Shown here in pieces: positions 15,415-23,268 of a DNA stretch of 38,848 nt. Source of the DNA: Planctomycetales bacterium (GTDB lineage: Bacteria; Planctomycetota; Planctomycetia; Isosphaerales; Isosphaeraceae). Each line of letters opens with the position of its first letter. The first letter of the stretch is position 1. The stretch lies in NCBI GenBank assembly GCA_027451885.1, contig DAIDHX010000277.1:1-38848 (forward strand), given 5' to 3'. Below the pieces are notes generated by a model. The model saw only the letters and a list, made by a program, of their open reading frames with translations, did not search any database and had not been told where the DNA came from. The position numbers and the translations under genes are program-made.

Positions 15415-17808
15415 ATGACCACGCGCGTTACCCTGGGCGCATTGCCTCTTGTTGTTCTCGCGGCGATTCTGGGATTCCTGGCGGGCTCGGACCGCTCGAT
15501 TGAGCAGGCGCGCGCGGGGACCGAGGCTGACGGTCCATCCGCGCTCGACCGCAGCGTGCTGCCGATTCCCGAGCCGCCCACGCCCGCGATCACCGAGCTC
15601 GACGCCCGCAACGTGAAGCCCCCCGCTCGATTCGAGGTCAAGCCGCCCCCGAGCGCACCCAATGTGGTCGTGATCCTGATCGACGACATGGGGTTCGGCC
15701 AGTCAAGCGCATTCGGCGGCCCCATCCACATGCCGCACGCCGAGCGGCTGGCCAAAGGCGGTCTCAGGTACAACCAGTTTCACACGACTGCGCTTTGCTC
15801 ACCAACGCGTGCCGCGTTGCTCACAGGACGCAATCATCATGTCTGCAACATGGGATCGATCACCGAAACCGCCACGGCGTTTCCAGGCCAGACCGGCCAG
15901 CGGCCTGACAACGTGGCTCCGCTGGCGGAGATGCTGCGGCTAAACGGCTACGCCACCGCGGCGTTCGGCAAGTCGCACGAGACGGCGGCATGGGAGGTGA
16001 GCGTCTCGGGGCCCACGAACCGCTGGCCCACCCGCTCCGGCTTCGACATGTTCTACGGTTTCCTGGGCGGCGAGGCGAACCAGTGGGCGCCCACGCTCTA
16101 TGAGGGCCTGAACCCGGTCGAGCCACCCAGGAAGCCCAATTATCACTTCCTGACCGACATGACGGACAGGGCCATCGGCTGGACCAAGGCGCTCAAATCG
16201 CTTACCCCCCAGAAGCCGTTTTTCCTCTATTACGCCCCGGGGGCAACCCACGCGCCTCACCACGTTCCCAGGGAATGGATCAAGCACTACGCCGGCAAGT
16301 TTGACCAGGGCTGGGATAAGCTTCGCGAAGAAACGCTGGCGCGGCAGCAGGCGCAGGGCGTCGTGCCGCCAGGAACGAAGCTCGCGCGCAAACCGGCCGC
16401 GATCAAGGACTGGGACACGCTGTCGGCCGACGAAAAGAAGCTCTTCGCGCACCAGATGGAGGTCTTCGCGGCGTACGGCGAATTCGCCGACCACGAGGCC
16501 GGGCGCTTGATCCAGGCCATCGACGACCTGGGCCAGCTCGAAAACACGCTTGTCTTCTACATTCTGGGAGACAACGGCGCAAGCGCGGAAGGGGGACCGA
16601 ACGGACTCTTCAACGAGATGACGTACTTCAACAACGTCCCAGAGAAGGTTGCAGATATTCTCACGCATTATGATGAGCTGGGCGGACCGGAATCGTACGG
16701 GCATTACGCGGCGGGATGGGCGGTGGCGGGGGACACGCCGTTTACCTGGACCAAGCAGGTGGCGTCGAATTATGGCGGCACGCGCAACGGCCTGGTGGTG
16801 CACTGGCCGAAGGGGATCCGATCGAAGGGAGAGATCCGCGCGCAATGGCACCATGTGATTGACGTCGCCCCCACGATTCTGGAAGCGGCCGGGCTGCCTG
16901 AACCGCGCTCGGTGAACGGCACGCCGCAGCGGCCGATCGAGGGGGTGAGCTTCGTCTACAGCTTCAACGACGCCCAGGCGCGTGATCGGCACACGACCCA
17001 GTATTTCGAGATTTTTTGCAATCGCGCGATCTATCATGACGGCTGGCTGGCCGGCACGGTTCATCGCGCCCCCTGGGAATACGCGCCGCGCACCCGGCTC
17101 GCGCTCGACCAATGGGAGCTTTACAACACCCGCGGCGATTTCAGCCTTGCGCACGATCTCGCCGCGGCAGAGCCGGAAAAGCTCAAGGAATTGCAGGCGC
17201 TCTTCCTCAAGGAAGCGGTACGATTTCACGTGCTGCCGCTCGACGACCGCACCCTGGAGCGAATCAACTCAACGATGGCCGGCCGGCCCGATCTCATGGC
17301 CGGGCGGAACACGCTCACGCTCTACCAGGGCATGACCGGCATGAGCGAAAACGCCTTCATCGACCTCAAGAACCGGGCTCACTCGATCACAGCCGAGGTC
17401 GAAATCCCCAGCCAGGGCGCAAACGGCGTCGTGCTTTGCCAGGCCGGCCGATTCGGCGGCTGGAGCCTGTATTTCAAGGAGAGCAAACCCCGCTATACCT
17501 ATAATTTCCTGGGTCTGGAGCGATACACAATCGCGGCCGATCGCGCCTTGCCGGCCGGTCCCGCGACCTTGCGCTTTGAATTCGAGCCCGACTCGAACAA
17601 GCCGGGTTCGGGCGGGCGAGCGGCCCTCTTCGTGAACGGCCAAAAGGCGGCCGAGGGCCGGATCGAGCGCACCCAGGGCTTCATGTACTCCGCGGATGAG
17701 GGGGCGGATGTCGGCGTCGATGCCGCCACACCAGTGACGACCGACTACAAGGAAGACGACAACCGCTTCACAGGCGCGATCAAGAAGGTTGTCGTGGAAC
17801 GGAAGTGA
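15415..17808 (+). CDS. Exported type I arylsulfatase
   Basis: The 797-residue protein begins with a hydrophobic signal segment (VTLGALPLVVLAAILGFLAG) and the ATG has AGGA seven bases ahead. PNVVVILIDDMGFGQ supplies metal-binding Asp90-Asp91, and LCSPTRAALLTGR is the sulfatase signature in which Cys128 is normally oxidised to formylglycine by a separate enzyme. ILGDNGASAEGG supplies further metal ligands. The length and the C-terminal beta-rich domain (VNGQKAAEG, ending IKKVVVERK) match the long arylsulfatases abundant in planctomycetes, used to desulfate polysaccharides. Substrate is unknown. The last 29 bases overlap the end of the convergent FadL-like gene. Confidence 0.93.
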   Translation: MTTRVTLGALPLVVLAAILGFLAGSDRSIEQARAGTEADGPSALDRSVLPIPEPPTPAITELDARNVKPPARFEVKPPPSAPNVVVILIDDMGFGQSSAFGGPIHMPHAERLAKGGLRYNQFHTTALCSPTRAALLTGRNHHVCNMGSITETATAFPGQTGQRPDNVAPLAEMLRLNGYATAAFGKSHETAAWEVSVSGPTNRWPTRSGFDMFYGFLGGEANQWAPTLYEGLNPVEPPRKPNYHFLTDMTDRAIGWTKALKSLTPQKPFFLYYAPGATHAPHHVPREWIKHYAGKFDQGWDKLREETLARQQAQGVVPPGTKLARKPAAIKDWDTLSADEKKLFAHQMEVFAAYGEFADHEAGRLIQAIDDLGQLENTLVFYILGDNGASAEGGPNGLFNEMTYFNNVPEKVADILTHYDELGGPESYGHYAAGWAVAGDTPFTWTKQVASNYGGTRNGLVVHWPKGIRSKGEIRAQWHHVIDVAPTILEAAGLPEPRSVNGTPQRPIEGVSFVYSFNDAQARDRHTTQYFEIFCNRAIYHDGWLAGTVHRAPWEYAPRTRLALDQWELYNTRGDFSLAHDLAAAEPEKLKELQALFLKEAVRFHVLPLDDRTLERINSTMAGRPDLMAGRNTLTLYQGMTGMSENAFIDLKNRAHSITAEVEIPSQGANGVVLCQAGRFGGWSLYFKESKPRYTYNFLGLERYTIAADRALPAGPATLRFEFEPDSNKPGSGGRAALFVNGQKAAEGRIERTQGFMYSADEGADVGVDAATPVTTDYKEDDNRFTGAIKKVVVERK

Positions 17809-19258
17809 CTTCGTCAGCCACGCGATCGATGACGGGGTTCGCGGGGAGATCGGCCGAGACCGACTCGCCGTCACGCGGCGGCGGGATCGGCAGAGTCTCG
17901 CCCGCCGGCAGGCGGATCGCCGTCTCTGGGCTCGAGGTCGATTCAAGCGCCCGCTTGCGTGATCCGCCGAACTTGATGTTCACCCCGGCCCAGAGCGAAT
18001 CAAGCTGCGCATCGAGCCGCACCGAGGAAAAAGGCTCCTGCAAGATCGGACCCTGGATCGAATTCCGGAAGCCGTGAACCCAGGTCAGCGAGGCCGTCAC
18101 GTCCTCCGTCACCTGATACGATGCACCCAGCGAAAGCGTGTTGGTGATGATGCCAGGCGCCTGGACGTTGAAGAGCGTCGTCACGTCGCGGATCGGGTTG
18201 GTGTTGTAGAGGTAGCCGCCGCGGATCGTGAACCGGTCGGTTGCCTGATACTGCGCTCCCACCGCGACGGCGAAGACGCTCTGCCAGCCCAGCCCCCCAT
18301 CCACGATGCGCTGGCCGAAAAGCTGCGAGTCCGCGTAGTCGATGTAGCGCAGATCCACATCGATCAGAGTGCGGGCAAATCCCTTGTAGGCTAGCCCCCA
18401 GGAGAAGATCTGCGGCAAGCTGGCCTGCAAGCCGATCGTGCGGGGCGAAAGGTTGGGTGTGCTTGCGTTATACGACCAGCGCTCCTGCCAGACGGGGCTT
18501 TTGTAGGAGAAGCCGAAGTTCCAGTTGTCGTTGATCTCGTAGAGCAAGCCGACCTGGAAGCCCGCACCCCAGTAAGGCCGGGAGTTGGTGGCCGAGGGGA
18601 AGGTGGGCAAACCCAGCGCGTCCTTTGGTCCCGGGGCAAAGAACGCCGGGTTGAAGCTCGTGTTTCCCGCGGTGATGACCGGCCCGGCGGCGATCGCGAG
18701 CTTGTCGGTGGCCTTGAGCGAGGCCATGGGGTTGATGGCAAGGATCGATAGATTGGAGTAGATCGGCCCGAAGCCCAGATAATTTGGCGGCTGCCTGGGT
18801 GTTAAGATTGGCGTGTTATAACTGCCGGGGAAATTCACGCCGCCGGCAGCCAGGCCAAAGACACCCAGGCCGAGCGTGAGCGGCGAGTCATCGGCGAGAC
18901 GAAACGAAAAGCCCGAGGCAAGCCCGGGCAAGACTCCGTTATCGCTCCTCGACTCGCCATAACGGTTGGTGGGCGGCAACAGCCCCCCGATCGCCCCCGC
19001 GGGCACTGCGCTTTGGAGATGCATGCTCGGAAATGCGAGGGCCGTGCCCAGGAGAACCTCCTGGCGATCGAGGCCGCTCAGAATTGCGGGATTCCAGTAA
19101 CTCCCGCCAAAATCGATCGGTGCCGCGGTCGACGCGCCCGCCATCGCGCTATTGATCGGCCCAGCACTTGGAACCAGCAGCCCCTGGCCGTAACTCGTTG
19201 CCTGAAAGCCAACAAGGCCCAGGACGCAGATCCCGAGACGGAGGATCCTCGCAGCCAT
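17780..19258 (-). CDS. FadL/OmpP1-family outer membrane transport protein
   Basis: From the ATG at 19258 the protein has 492 residues with a signal peptide (MAARILRLGICVLGLVGF ending in SYGQG). The mature N-terminus, SAGPINSAMAGASTAAPIDF followed by YWNPAILSGL, is the hallmark hatch region of FadL/TodX proteins, beta-barrels that let hydrophobic molecules such as long-chain fatty acids cross the outer membrane. The rest alternates Gly and aromatic residues as expected for strands, for example FSYKSPVWQERW and FTIRGGYLYNTNP. The C-terminal tail of about 55 residues after the last strand is polar and Pro-rich, an extension not typical of the family. The gene end overlaps the sulfatase gene by 29 bases. 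Confidence 0.9.
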   Translation of the reverse strand: MAARILRLGICVLGLVGFQATSYGQGLLVPSAGPINSAMAGASTAAPIDFGGSYWNPAILSGLDRQEVLLGTALAFPSMHLQSAVPAGAIGGLLPPTNRYGESRSDNGVLPGLASGFSFRLADDSPLTLGLGVFGLAAGGVNFPGSYNTPILTPRQPPNYLGFGPIYSNLSILAINPMASLKATDKLAIAAGPVITAGNTSFNPAFFAPGPKDALGLPTFPSATNSRPYWGAGFQVGLLYEINDNWNFGFSYKSPVWQERWSYNASTPNLSPRTIGLQASLPQIFSWGLAYKGFARTLIDVDLRYIDYADSQLFGQRIVDGGLGWQSVFAVAVGAQYQATDRFTIRGGYLYNTNPIRDVTTLFNVQAPGIITNTLSLGASYQVTEDVTASLTWVHGFRNSIQGPILQEPFSSVRLDAQLDSLWAGVNIKFGGSRKRALESTSSPETAIRLPAGETLPIPPPRDGESVSADLPANPVIDRVADEVTSVPRQPS

Positions 19259-19434
19259 TGAGCCTGCCCCCACGCACAGCCACGGACCGGAGAGATGGGT
19301 GACCCTGGCGGTTTTATCGGTTATGCGGGCAGCAGGAGTGAGAAAAACGATGAGAATCGGGCGATTCCTTTACCGAAAGTGATCGGATATGGAATCGCGG
19401 GGGAGGTTTTGGAGCGCTTGGGTACGCCGGTGAT

Positions 19435-20358
19435 TTAATGAGCCTGGGAACGCACAACGAGCCGATCGAGCGCCTGGTCGAGCCTTGCGCCTGCGAAGTC
19501 AAAGAAGTCGTTGTGGTCGGCTTCCTCGATCCAGAGGGTTTCGACGTGCCCAGCCGCAGCCTGGGCGAGCCGAGGCCCCATTGCAAACGGCACCACGCTG
19601 TCCTGCCGTCCATGCCCGATCAAAAAGGGTGCCTGAATCGAGCGGATTTTGCCAATGCTATCGAAGGGATGCCGAAGCAGCATCGAGACCGGAAAGATTG
19701 GCATCCGGAGCCTGCTCATCTCAGCCATGCTGGTGAAGCTGGAAAAGACGGCGACGGCGGCCGCGGGCTTGCGCGAGGCAAGGTCGATCGCCACTGCGCC
19801 CCCCAGCGACCAGCCGACGATGATGAGCCGGCTGGGATCGACCCCTTGGCGGGTCACAATCTCGTCGTAGGCCGCGAGCGCTGCGCTACGGCATCCGCGC
19901 TCGGACGGCTTGCCGGAACTCGCACCATAGCCGAGATAGTCGACCGAGATCACATTGAAGCCAAGCCGGCGGAAGCGGTCGATGAGGGGCTCGCTGTCGG
20001 CCAGGCACATGCCGTTGCCATAAAAGTAGAGGATGGTGGGGCTGCGCGCGGCCTCGGGATCCACACGGCCGTCGCGATCAAGCGCCTGGGCCATGATTCC
20101 CGCCACGTGTTCCCCCTCCGGCGTGGTGAGCTGGAGCCGCTCGATTCCCGGCCCCGTGCGAGGCGCACAGTCTGGGCGACCTTGCGACAGCGCGCCCGGG
20201 AAGATCAGCTTCTCCTGGATCCAGTACACCAGGGCCATTGCGCAGAGATACGCCACGCCGCCCACACGGAGGGTGCGAAAGATCGTGCGCGACAGGGCCG
20301 TGAAACGGGTACCAGGGGGCGTTGCAGGCGCGGGGGGATTGGCGGGTGCCGGATCCAT
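19435..20358 (-). CDS. Membrane-anchored alpha/beta hydrolase
   Basis: The 307-residue protein has a Pro-rich cytoplasmic start, one transmembrane helix at about residues 33-48 (GGVAYLCAMALVYWIQ), and an alpha/beta-hydrolase domain. YFYGNGMCLADSE is the oxyanion-hole region, GWSLGG holds the nucleophile Ser, GHGRQDSVVP holds the Asp and EADHNDFF the His. This layout matches the BEM46/ABHD13-like hydrolases, serine hydrolases of uncertain substrate anchored by an N-terminal helix. It lies between FadL and spoVG genes on the same strand, but gaps of 176 and 187 bases argue for separate transcription units. The ATG at 20358 has no Shine-Dalgarno site. Confidence 0.88.
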   Translation of the reverse strand: MDPAPANPPAPATPPGTRFTALSRTIFRTLRVGGVAYLCAMALVYWIQEKLIFPGALSQGRPDCAPRTGPGIERLQLTTPEGEHVAGIMAQALDRDGRVDPEAARSPTILYFYGNGMCLADSEPLIDRFRRLGFNVISVDYLGYGASSGKPSERGCRSAALAAYDEIVTRQGVDPSRLIIVGWSLGGAVAIDLASRKPAAAVAVFSSFTSMAEMSRLRMPIFPVSMLLRHPFDSIGKIRSIQAPFLIGHGRQDSVVPFAMGPRLAQAAAGHVETLWIEEADHNDFFDFAGARLDQALDRLVVRSQAH

Positions 20359-20400
20359 GGGGCAGGCTCGAAAGCTCGTGGTGCCGATCAGGGGTGAGTC

Positions 20401-20432
20401 GCCCGCGTCCCGGGAGAGTGCGGGACGCGGGC
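20401..20432 (-). terminator. Strong stem-loop between spoVG and the hydrolase gene
   Basis: A perfect 12-bp GC-rich stem, GCCCGCGTCCCG (20401-20412) and CGGGACGCGGGC (20421-20432), has an 8-base loop. It lies 114 bases after the spoVG stop and 43 bases before the hydrolase start. No T-run follows on the minus strand, so it may be a terminator of another type, a 5'-leader hairpin or an mRNA-stabilising element. Confidence 0.5.
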
Positions 20433-20545
20433 TCGATCGAAGATCGCGACGTCAGAGCGGCCTCAAGCGAGAATAACTCCGGTTGCAGTGGCTGAAAAAA
20501 TGGATCACGTCGCCTGCTGCGCTCTGGTACGAATCTGGGATTCGA

Positions 20546-21208
20546 TCACAGGCCGTTGCCAAAGCCCTGGGAATCGCCGCGATGGTGGTGATGATGGTGA
20601 TGGTCAGCGCTCACGGTCTCAGCGCTTTCCTTGCGTGCGGCGACGTGGGGTCCGCGGAGGACCGACTGGTTGCCGCGTGAATGCTGCGAATGGCCACGGA
20701 GCGGACCGCGCCTGAGCGGAGGCTCGTTCGCCGCGCCCACGGAAGGCATGGCGTGGTTCTCGTAGGGGGGCGCATCGAAGTCTTCCGAGTCGAAGTCGTC
20801 GTACCGCGACACATAACCCGGCATCTTGGCACGCTCGAGCTCCTCGCCATACGACGCGAGCACGGCGGCCTGAATCTTCTCGCGGCACATCTGGTTGATG
20901 GGGTGCGCGATGTCGGCATGGAGCTTGGCCCGGCCGTCGGCGTCGCGCAGGGCGCGGTTCTCATCGAGACGGCAGCCGCACTGGTTGCAGAAGCGGCTCC
21001 GCAAGTGGTTCTTGGTGCGGCAGTTGTGGCAGCGGTCGGTCAGCTTGCGCGACGGCATGGCCACGAAAAAGCCCTTTGCGCCCTCGATGATCTTGAGGTC
21101 GCGGATGACGAACATGTCGTCGAAAGTGATACTGCAAAAGGCCTGCAACCGTTCGTTGCTGCCCGAGTCGTCTTCCATGAGCTTGATGCGAACTTCAGTG
21201 ATCTCCAC
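20546..21208 (-). CDS. spoVG: SpoVG-family protein with an inserted zinc ribbon
   Basis: The 220-residue protein starts with GTG at 21208 behind AGGAG, 13 bases after the ispE stop. Residues 1-55 match SpoVG (MEITEVRIKL, TFDDMFVIRDLKIIEG, FFVAMPSRK), and after an interruption the family resumes at DIAHPINQMCREKIQAAVL. SpoVG is a small RNA/DNA-binding regulator of about 95 residues. Here residues about 56-98 contain C60-x2-C63, C74-x2-C77 and C79 (CHNC, CNQC), a probable zinc ribbon. The C-terminal 95 residues are low complexity with a run of seven His. The adjacency to ispE matches the Bacillus ispE-purR-yabJ-spoVG neighbourhood. Role in planctomycetes is unknown. Confidence 0.88.
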   Translation of the reverse strand: MEITEVRIKLMEDDSGSNERLQAFCSITFDDMFVIRDLKIIEGAKGFFVAMPSRKLTDRCHNCRTKNHLRSRFCNQCGCRLDENRALRDADGRAKLHADIAHPINQMCREKIQAAVLASYGEELERAKMPGYVSRYDDFDSEDFDAPPYENHAMPSVGAANEPPLRRGPLRGHSQHSRGNQSVLRGPHVAARKESAETVSADHHHHHHHRGDSQGFGNGL

Positions 21209-21221
21209 TGTCGGTACTCCT

Positions 21222-22118
21222 TTACGAGGCGTTCTCTGCTGGGGAGCCGCAGGTCGCGACCCGGATCCATCCTAGTCCGAGCGATTCGAGGTGGTCCGCG
21301 ACTTCAAGAGCCGCGGTCTGGTCGCGGCAGAGCCCAAAGTAGGTTGAGCCGCTGCCACAAAGCAGTGCGCCACACACCTGGGGCGCGAGGTTGCCGAGGG
21401 CGTCGCGCACCCGAGCGAGCTCGGGACGCAGCGATTCCGCGGCGGGTTGCAGCCGGTTGAACAAGCAACGACCCAGATGCTCGGCGTCGCCCGATGCGAA
21501 TCCCGCCAGCGTCTCGTCGACGACTCGGGGAACCGCGGGCAATTGCACGCGTTGATAGACCCGCGCAGTGCTGAGTCCAAATGGGGGACGAACGAGCACG
21601 AAGTGATAGGTCGGCGATCCCGAAACCGGCTCGACCTTCTCGCCTCGGCCGCGGCAGATCGCCGCGGGACCGTGGTGGAAGAACGCAACGTCCGCTCCAA
21701 TCACCCCTGCAATCGCGTCCAGCGCCTCCACGCCAGCGCTCAGACCCCAGAGACGCTCAAGCCCCGCCAGCGTCGCCGCCGCGTCGCTCGATCCACCCCC
21801 AAGCCCAGCCTCTGACGGAATCGCCTTCTCAAGCACGATGCGAGCCCCTCGAAGGCCACCCGCCTCCGCTCTCAGTCGTTTGGCTGCTCGAACAACCAGG
21901 TTCTCATCGCCGACCGGCAAGGCCGGCTCGTTGCACGTCAGGCGGATTTCGCCCGATGCGTCATCCTCAAAGGTCAAGCGGTCGCAAAGATCCAACGTCA
22001 CCATCAAGGTCTCGATCTCGTGGTAGCCGTCAGGTCTCCGACCACGGACCTCCAGGAACAGGTTTAGCTTCGCGGGGGCGAGGATTTCCACGCCGCCCGA
22101 GATCGGTCGAATTCTCAT
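21222..22118 (-). CDS. ispE: 4-diphosphocytidyl-2-C-methyl-D-erythritol kinase
   Basis: From the ATG at 22118 the protein is 298 residues, the normal IspE length. This GHMP kinase phosphorylates CDP-methylerythritol in the MEP isoprenoid pathway. APAKLNLFLEVRGRRPDGYHE is the N-terminal IspE signature, PSEAGLGGGSSDAAATL the ATP loop, and GADVAFFHHG the third motif, while CGALLCGSGSTYFGL is the C-terminal glycine loop, which normally reads SGSG. The upstream in-frame extension to 22205 was rejected because it lacks family similarity. A candidate promoter lies at 22233-22261. spoVG follows 13 bases downstream, so the two form an operon. Confidence 0.93.
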   Translation of the reverse strand: MRIRPISGGVEILAPAKLNLFLEVRGRRPDGYHEIETLMVTLDLCDRLTFEDDASGEIRLTCNEPALPVGDENLVVRAAKRLRAEAGGLRGARIVLEKAIPSEAGLGGGSSDAAATLAGLERLWGLSAGVEALDAIAGVIGADVAFFHHGPAAICRGRGEKVEPVSGSPTYHFVLVRPPFGLSTARVYQRVQLPAVPRVVDETLAGFASGDAEHLGRCLFNRLQPAAESLRPELARVRDALGNLAPQVCGALLCGSGSTYFGLCRDQTAALEVADHLESLGLGWIRVATCGSPAENAS

Positions 22119-22232
22119 GAGCCCGAACTCGTGCTGGCCGATCTCCCCGCCTCGTTCTCGACCCGATTCAATGGCGAAACTCGCGGAAAAATCAGCCGAA
22201 ACCACGGCCTCGGCGTCTCAGGATCGGGGGTG

Positions 22233-22261
22233 GTTCTATCCCGATCGGGGAAACGTCGCAA
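22233..22261 (-). promoter_or_regulatory. Possible promoter for the ispE-spoVG operon
   Basis: On the minus strand TTGCGA (22256-22261) and TAGAAC (22233-22238) are 17 bases apart, each matching four of six consensus bases. The predicted start near 22226 leaves a leader of about 108 bases before ispE. Confidence 0.35.
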
Positions 22262-22314
22262 GGCCGAAAATTACCATAAGTCGAAAAACGATGGGGTTCG
22301 GCGACGACGGCGCC

Positions 22315-22920
22315 TCAGACCGGCCCGGCATCGGGTGAAGCGCCCGGGTCCGAACCTGCCCGAGGCGTGCCAGTTTCAAGACTCCGCCCCTCTGCCCGAA
22401 GCGCCTGGGCGTCCTGGCTCTTTCCCAGCCCGTCGAGGCTTTTCGCCAGCCCCTCGAGCGCCTCGTAAAAAGGCCGGTTCGCGGCCCGATCACGGGGCAA
22501 ACGGCTCTGAAATCCCCGCGGAATCGCGCGGATACCCAGCTCAAACGCGTATCCATAGTGGCCGCGGGCGAGCGCGAAATCACGGCTCTCGAGCGCGATT
22601 CCCCCGAGCGCGGAGTGCACCCAGAGATTGTCTCGCGAGGCGGAAAGCACATACCGGAGCGCATCGCGGGCCGACTCAGGATCGCCGGCCTTCCAGAGCT
22701 CGATCGCATCCTCGTAATCGAGCTCGACCTCCATCACATCGCGGGGATGAATCAGCTCGAAACACCCCGGCGCGTATTCCCGCAAGCCAATCGAGCTCCG
22801 CGGACCGCGATTGCCCGGCCCCGTGCGCGGCCGCGGCCGCGGCCGTCCACGCCCGCCCGGCCCCCCTCGACTCGGGCCGCGCCTTCTACCGTTCTCGCCA
22901 CCTGACTGTGCCGCAGCCAC
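22315..22920 (-). CDS. RG-rich protein with TPR-like helical domain
   Basis: The start GTG at 22920 has GAGGAG five bases upstream, the strongest ribosome site in this part of the window, and gives 201 residues; a longer frame to 23010 overlaps the promoter. Residues about 6-45 are almost only Arg, Gly and Pro (RGGPGGRGRPRPRPRTG), disordered and likely RNA-binding in character. Residues about 70-190 are helical pairs with a TPR-like rhythm (EDAIELWKAGDPESARDALR, ALGGIALESRDFALARGHYGYAFELG). It belongs to no enzyme family I can name. The extended -10 TGC-GATAAT at 22973-22981 fits its promoter. Gene ispE starts 197 bases downstream. Confidence 0.7.
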   Translation of the reverse strand: MAAAQSGGENGRRRGPSRGGPGGRGRPRPRPRTGPGNRGPRSSIGLREYAPGCFELIHPRDVMEVELDYEDAIELWKAGDPESARDALRYVLSASRDNLWVHSALGGIALESRDFALARGHYGYAFELGIRAIPRGFQSRLPRDRAANRPFYEALEGLAKSLDGLGKSQDAQALRAEGRSLETGTPRAGSDPGASPDAGPV

Positions 22921-22972
22921 GCCTTCTCCTCGCAAAAACCGTTCATTCGAAAACCGAGCGATCGCACGCCAG

Positions 22973-22981
22973 ATTATCGCA
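22973..22981 (-). promoter_or_regulatory. Extended -10 promoter for the RG-rich TPR gene
   Basis: On the minus strand TGC-GATAAT matches an extended -10 box, leaving a leader of about 46 bases before the GTG at 22920. The rest of the 22921-23268 gap shows nothing I can support. Confidence 0.4.
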
Positions 22982-23268
22982 CAATCCCCAGAAGCCTGCC
23001 CAACTCCCACGGAACCACTCCCGCCTGAATTCGCGCGTTTTCATATCCGCATCTGTCATTCCATTGCTTCGTCACAGGCCCGCCTCATTCAACGGAACGC
23101 TTAAGATGCAATCACCGCTTTCCGCTTCCCAATCTGGCTGTTTGTTACGCACCTGATCGACCTGGCCGTACCGCAAGACCGAGGACCTTGGCGAATGGAA
23201 GTCGCGGATCGGCGGTCGGATGTGAACATTCCCGATCCTTGCAAACCTCGTCCCGGCTCAAAGGGGTT

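Noticed and set aside
19341-19367. Possible terminator for the hydrolase gene
   Set aside because: The stem GAATC/GATTC is short, and the T-run on the minus strand lies six bases away, so it does not reach a usable standard.
19314-19613. Minus-strand 99-codon frame
   Set aside because: It overlaps the end of the alpha/beta hydrolase in another frame and has no recognisable feature.
20585-20610. His run in SpoVG as a vector tag artefact
   Set aside because: The seven His are internal to a longer natural low-complexity tail and use mixed CAT/CAC codons; nothing else suggests vector sequence.
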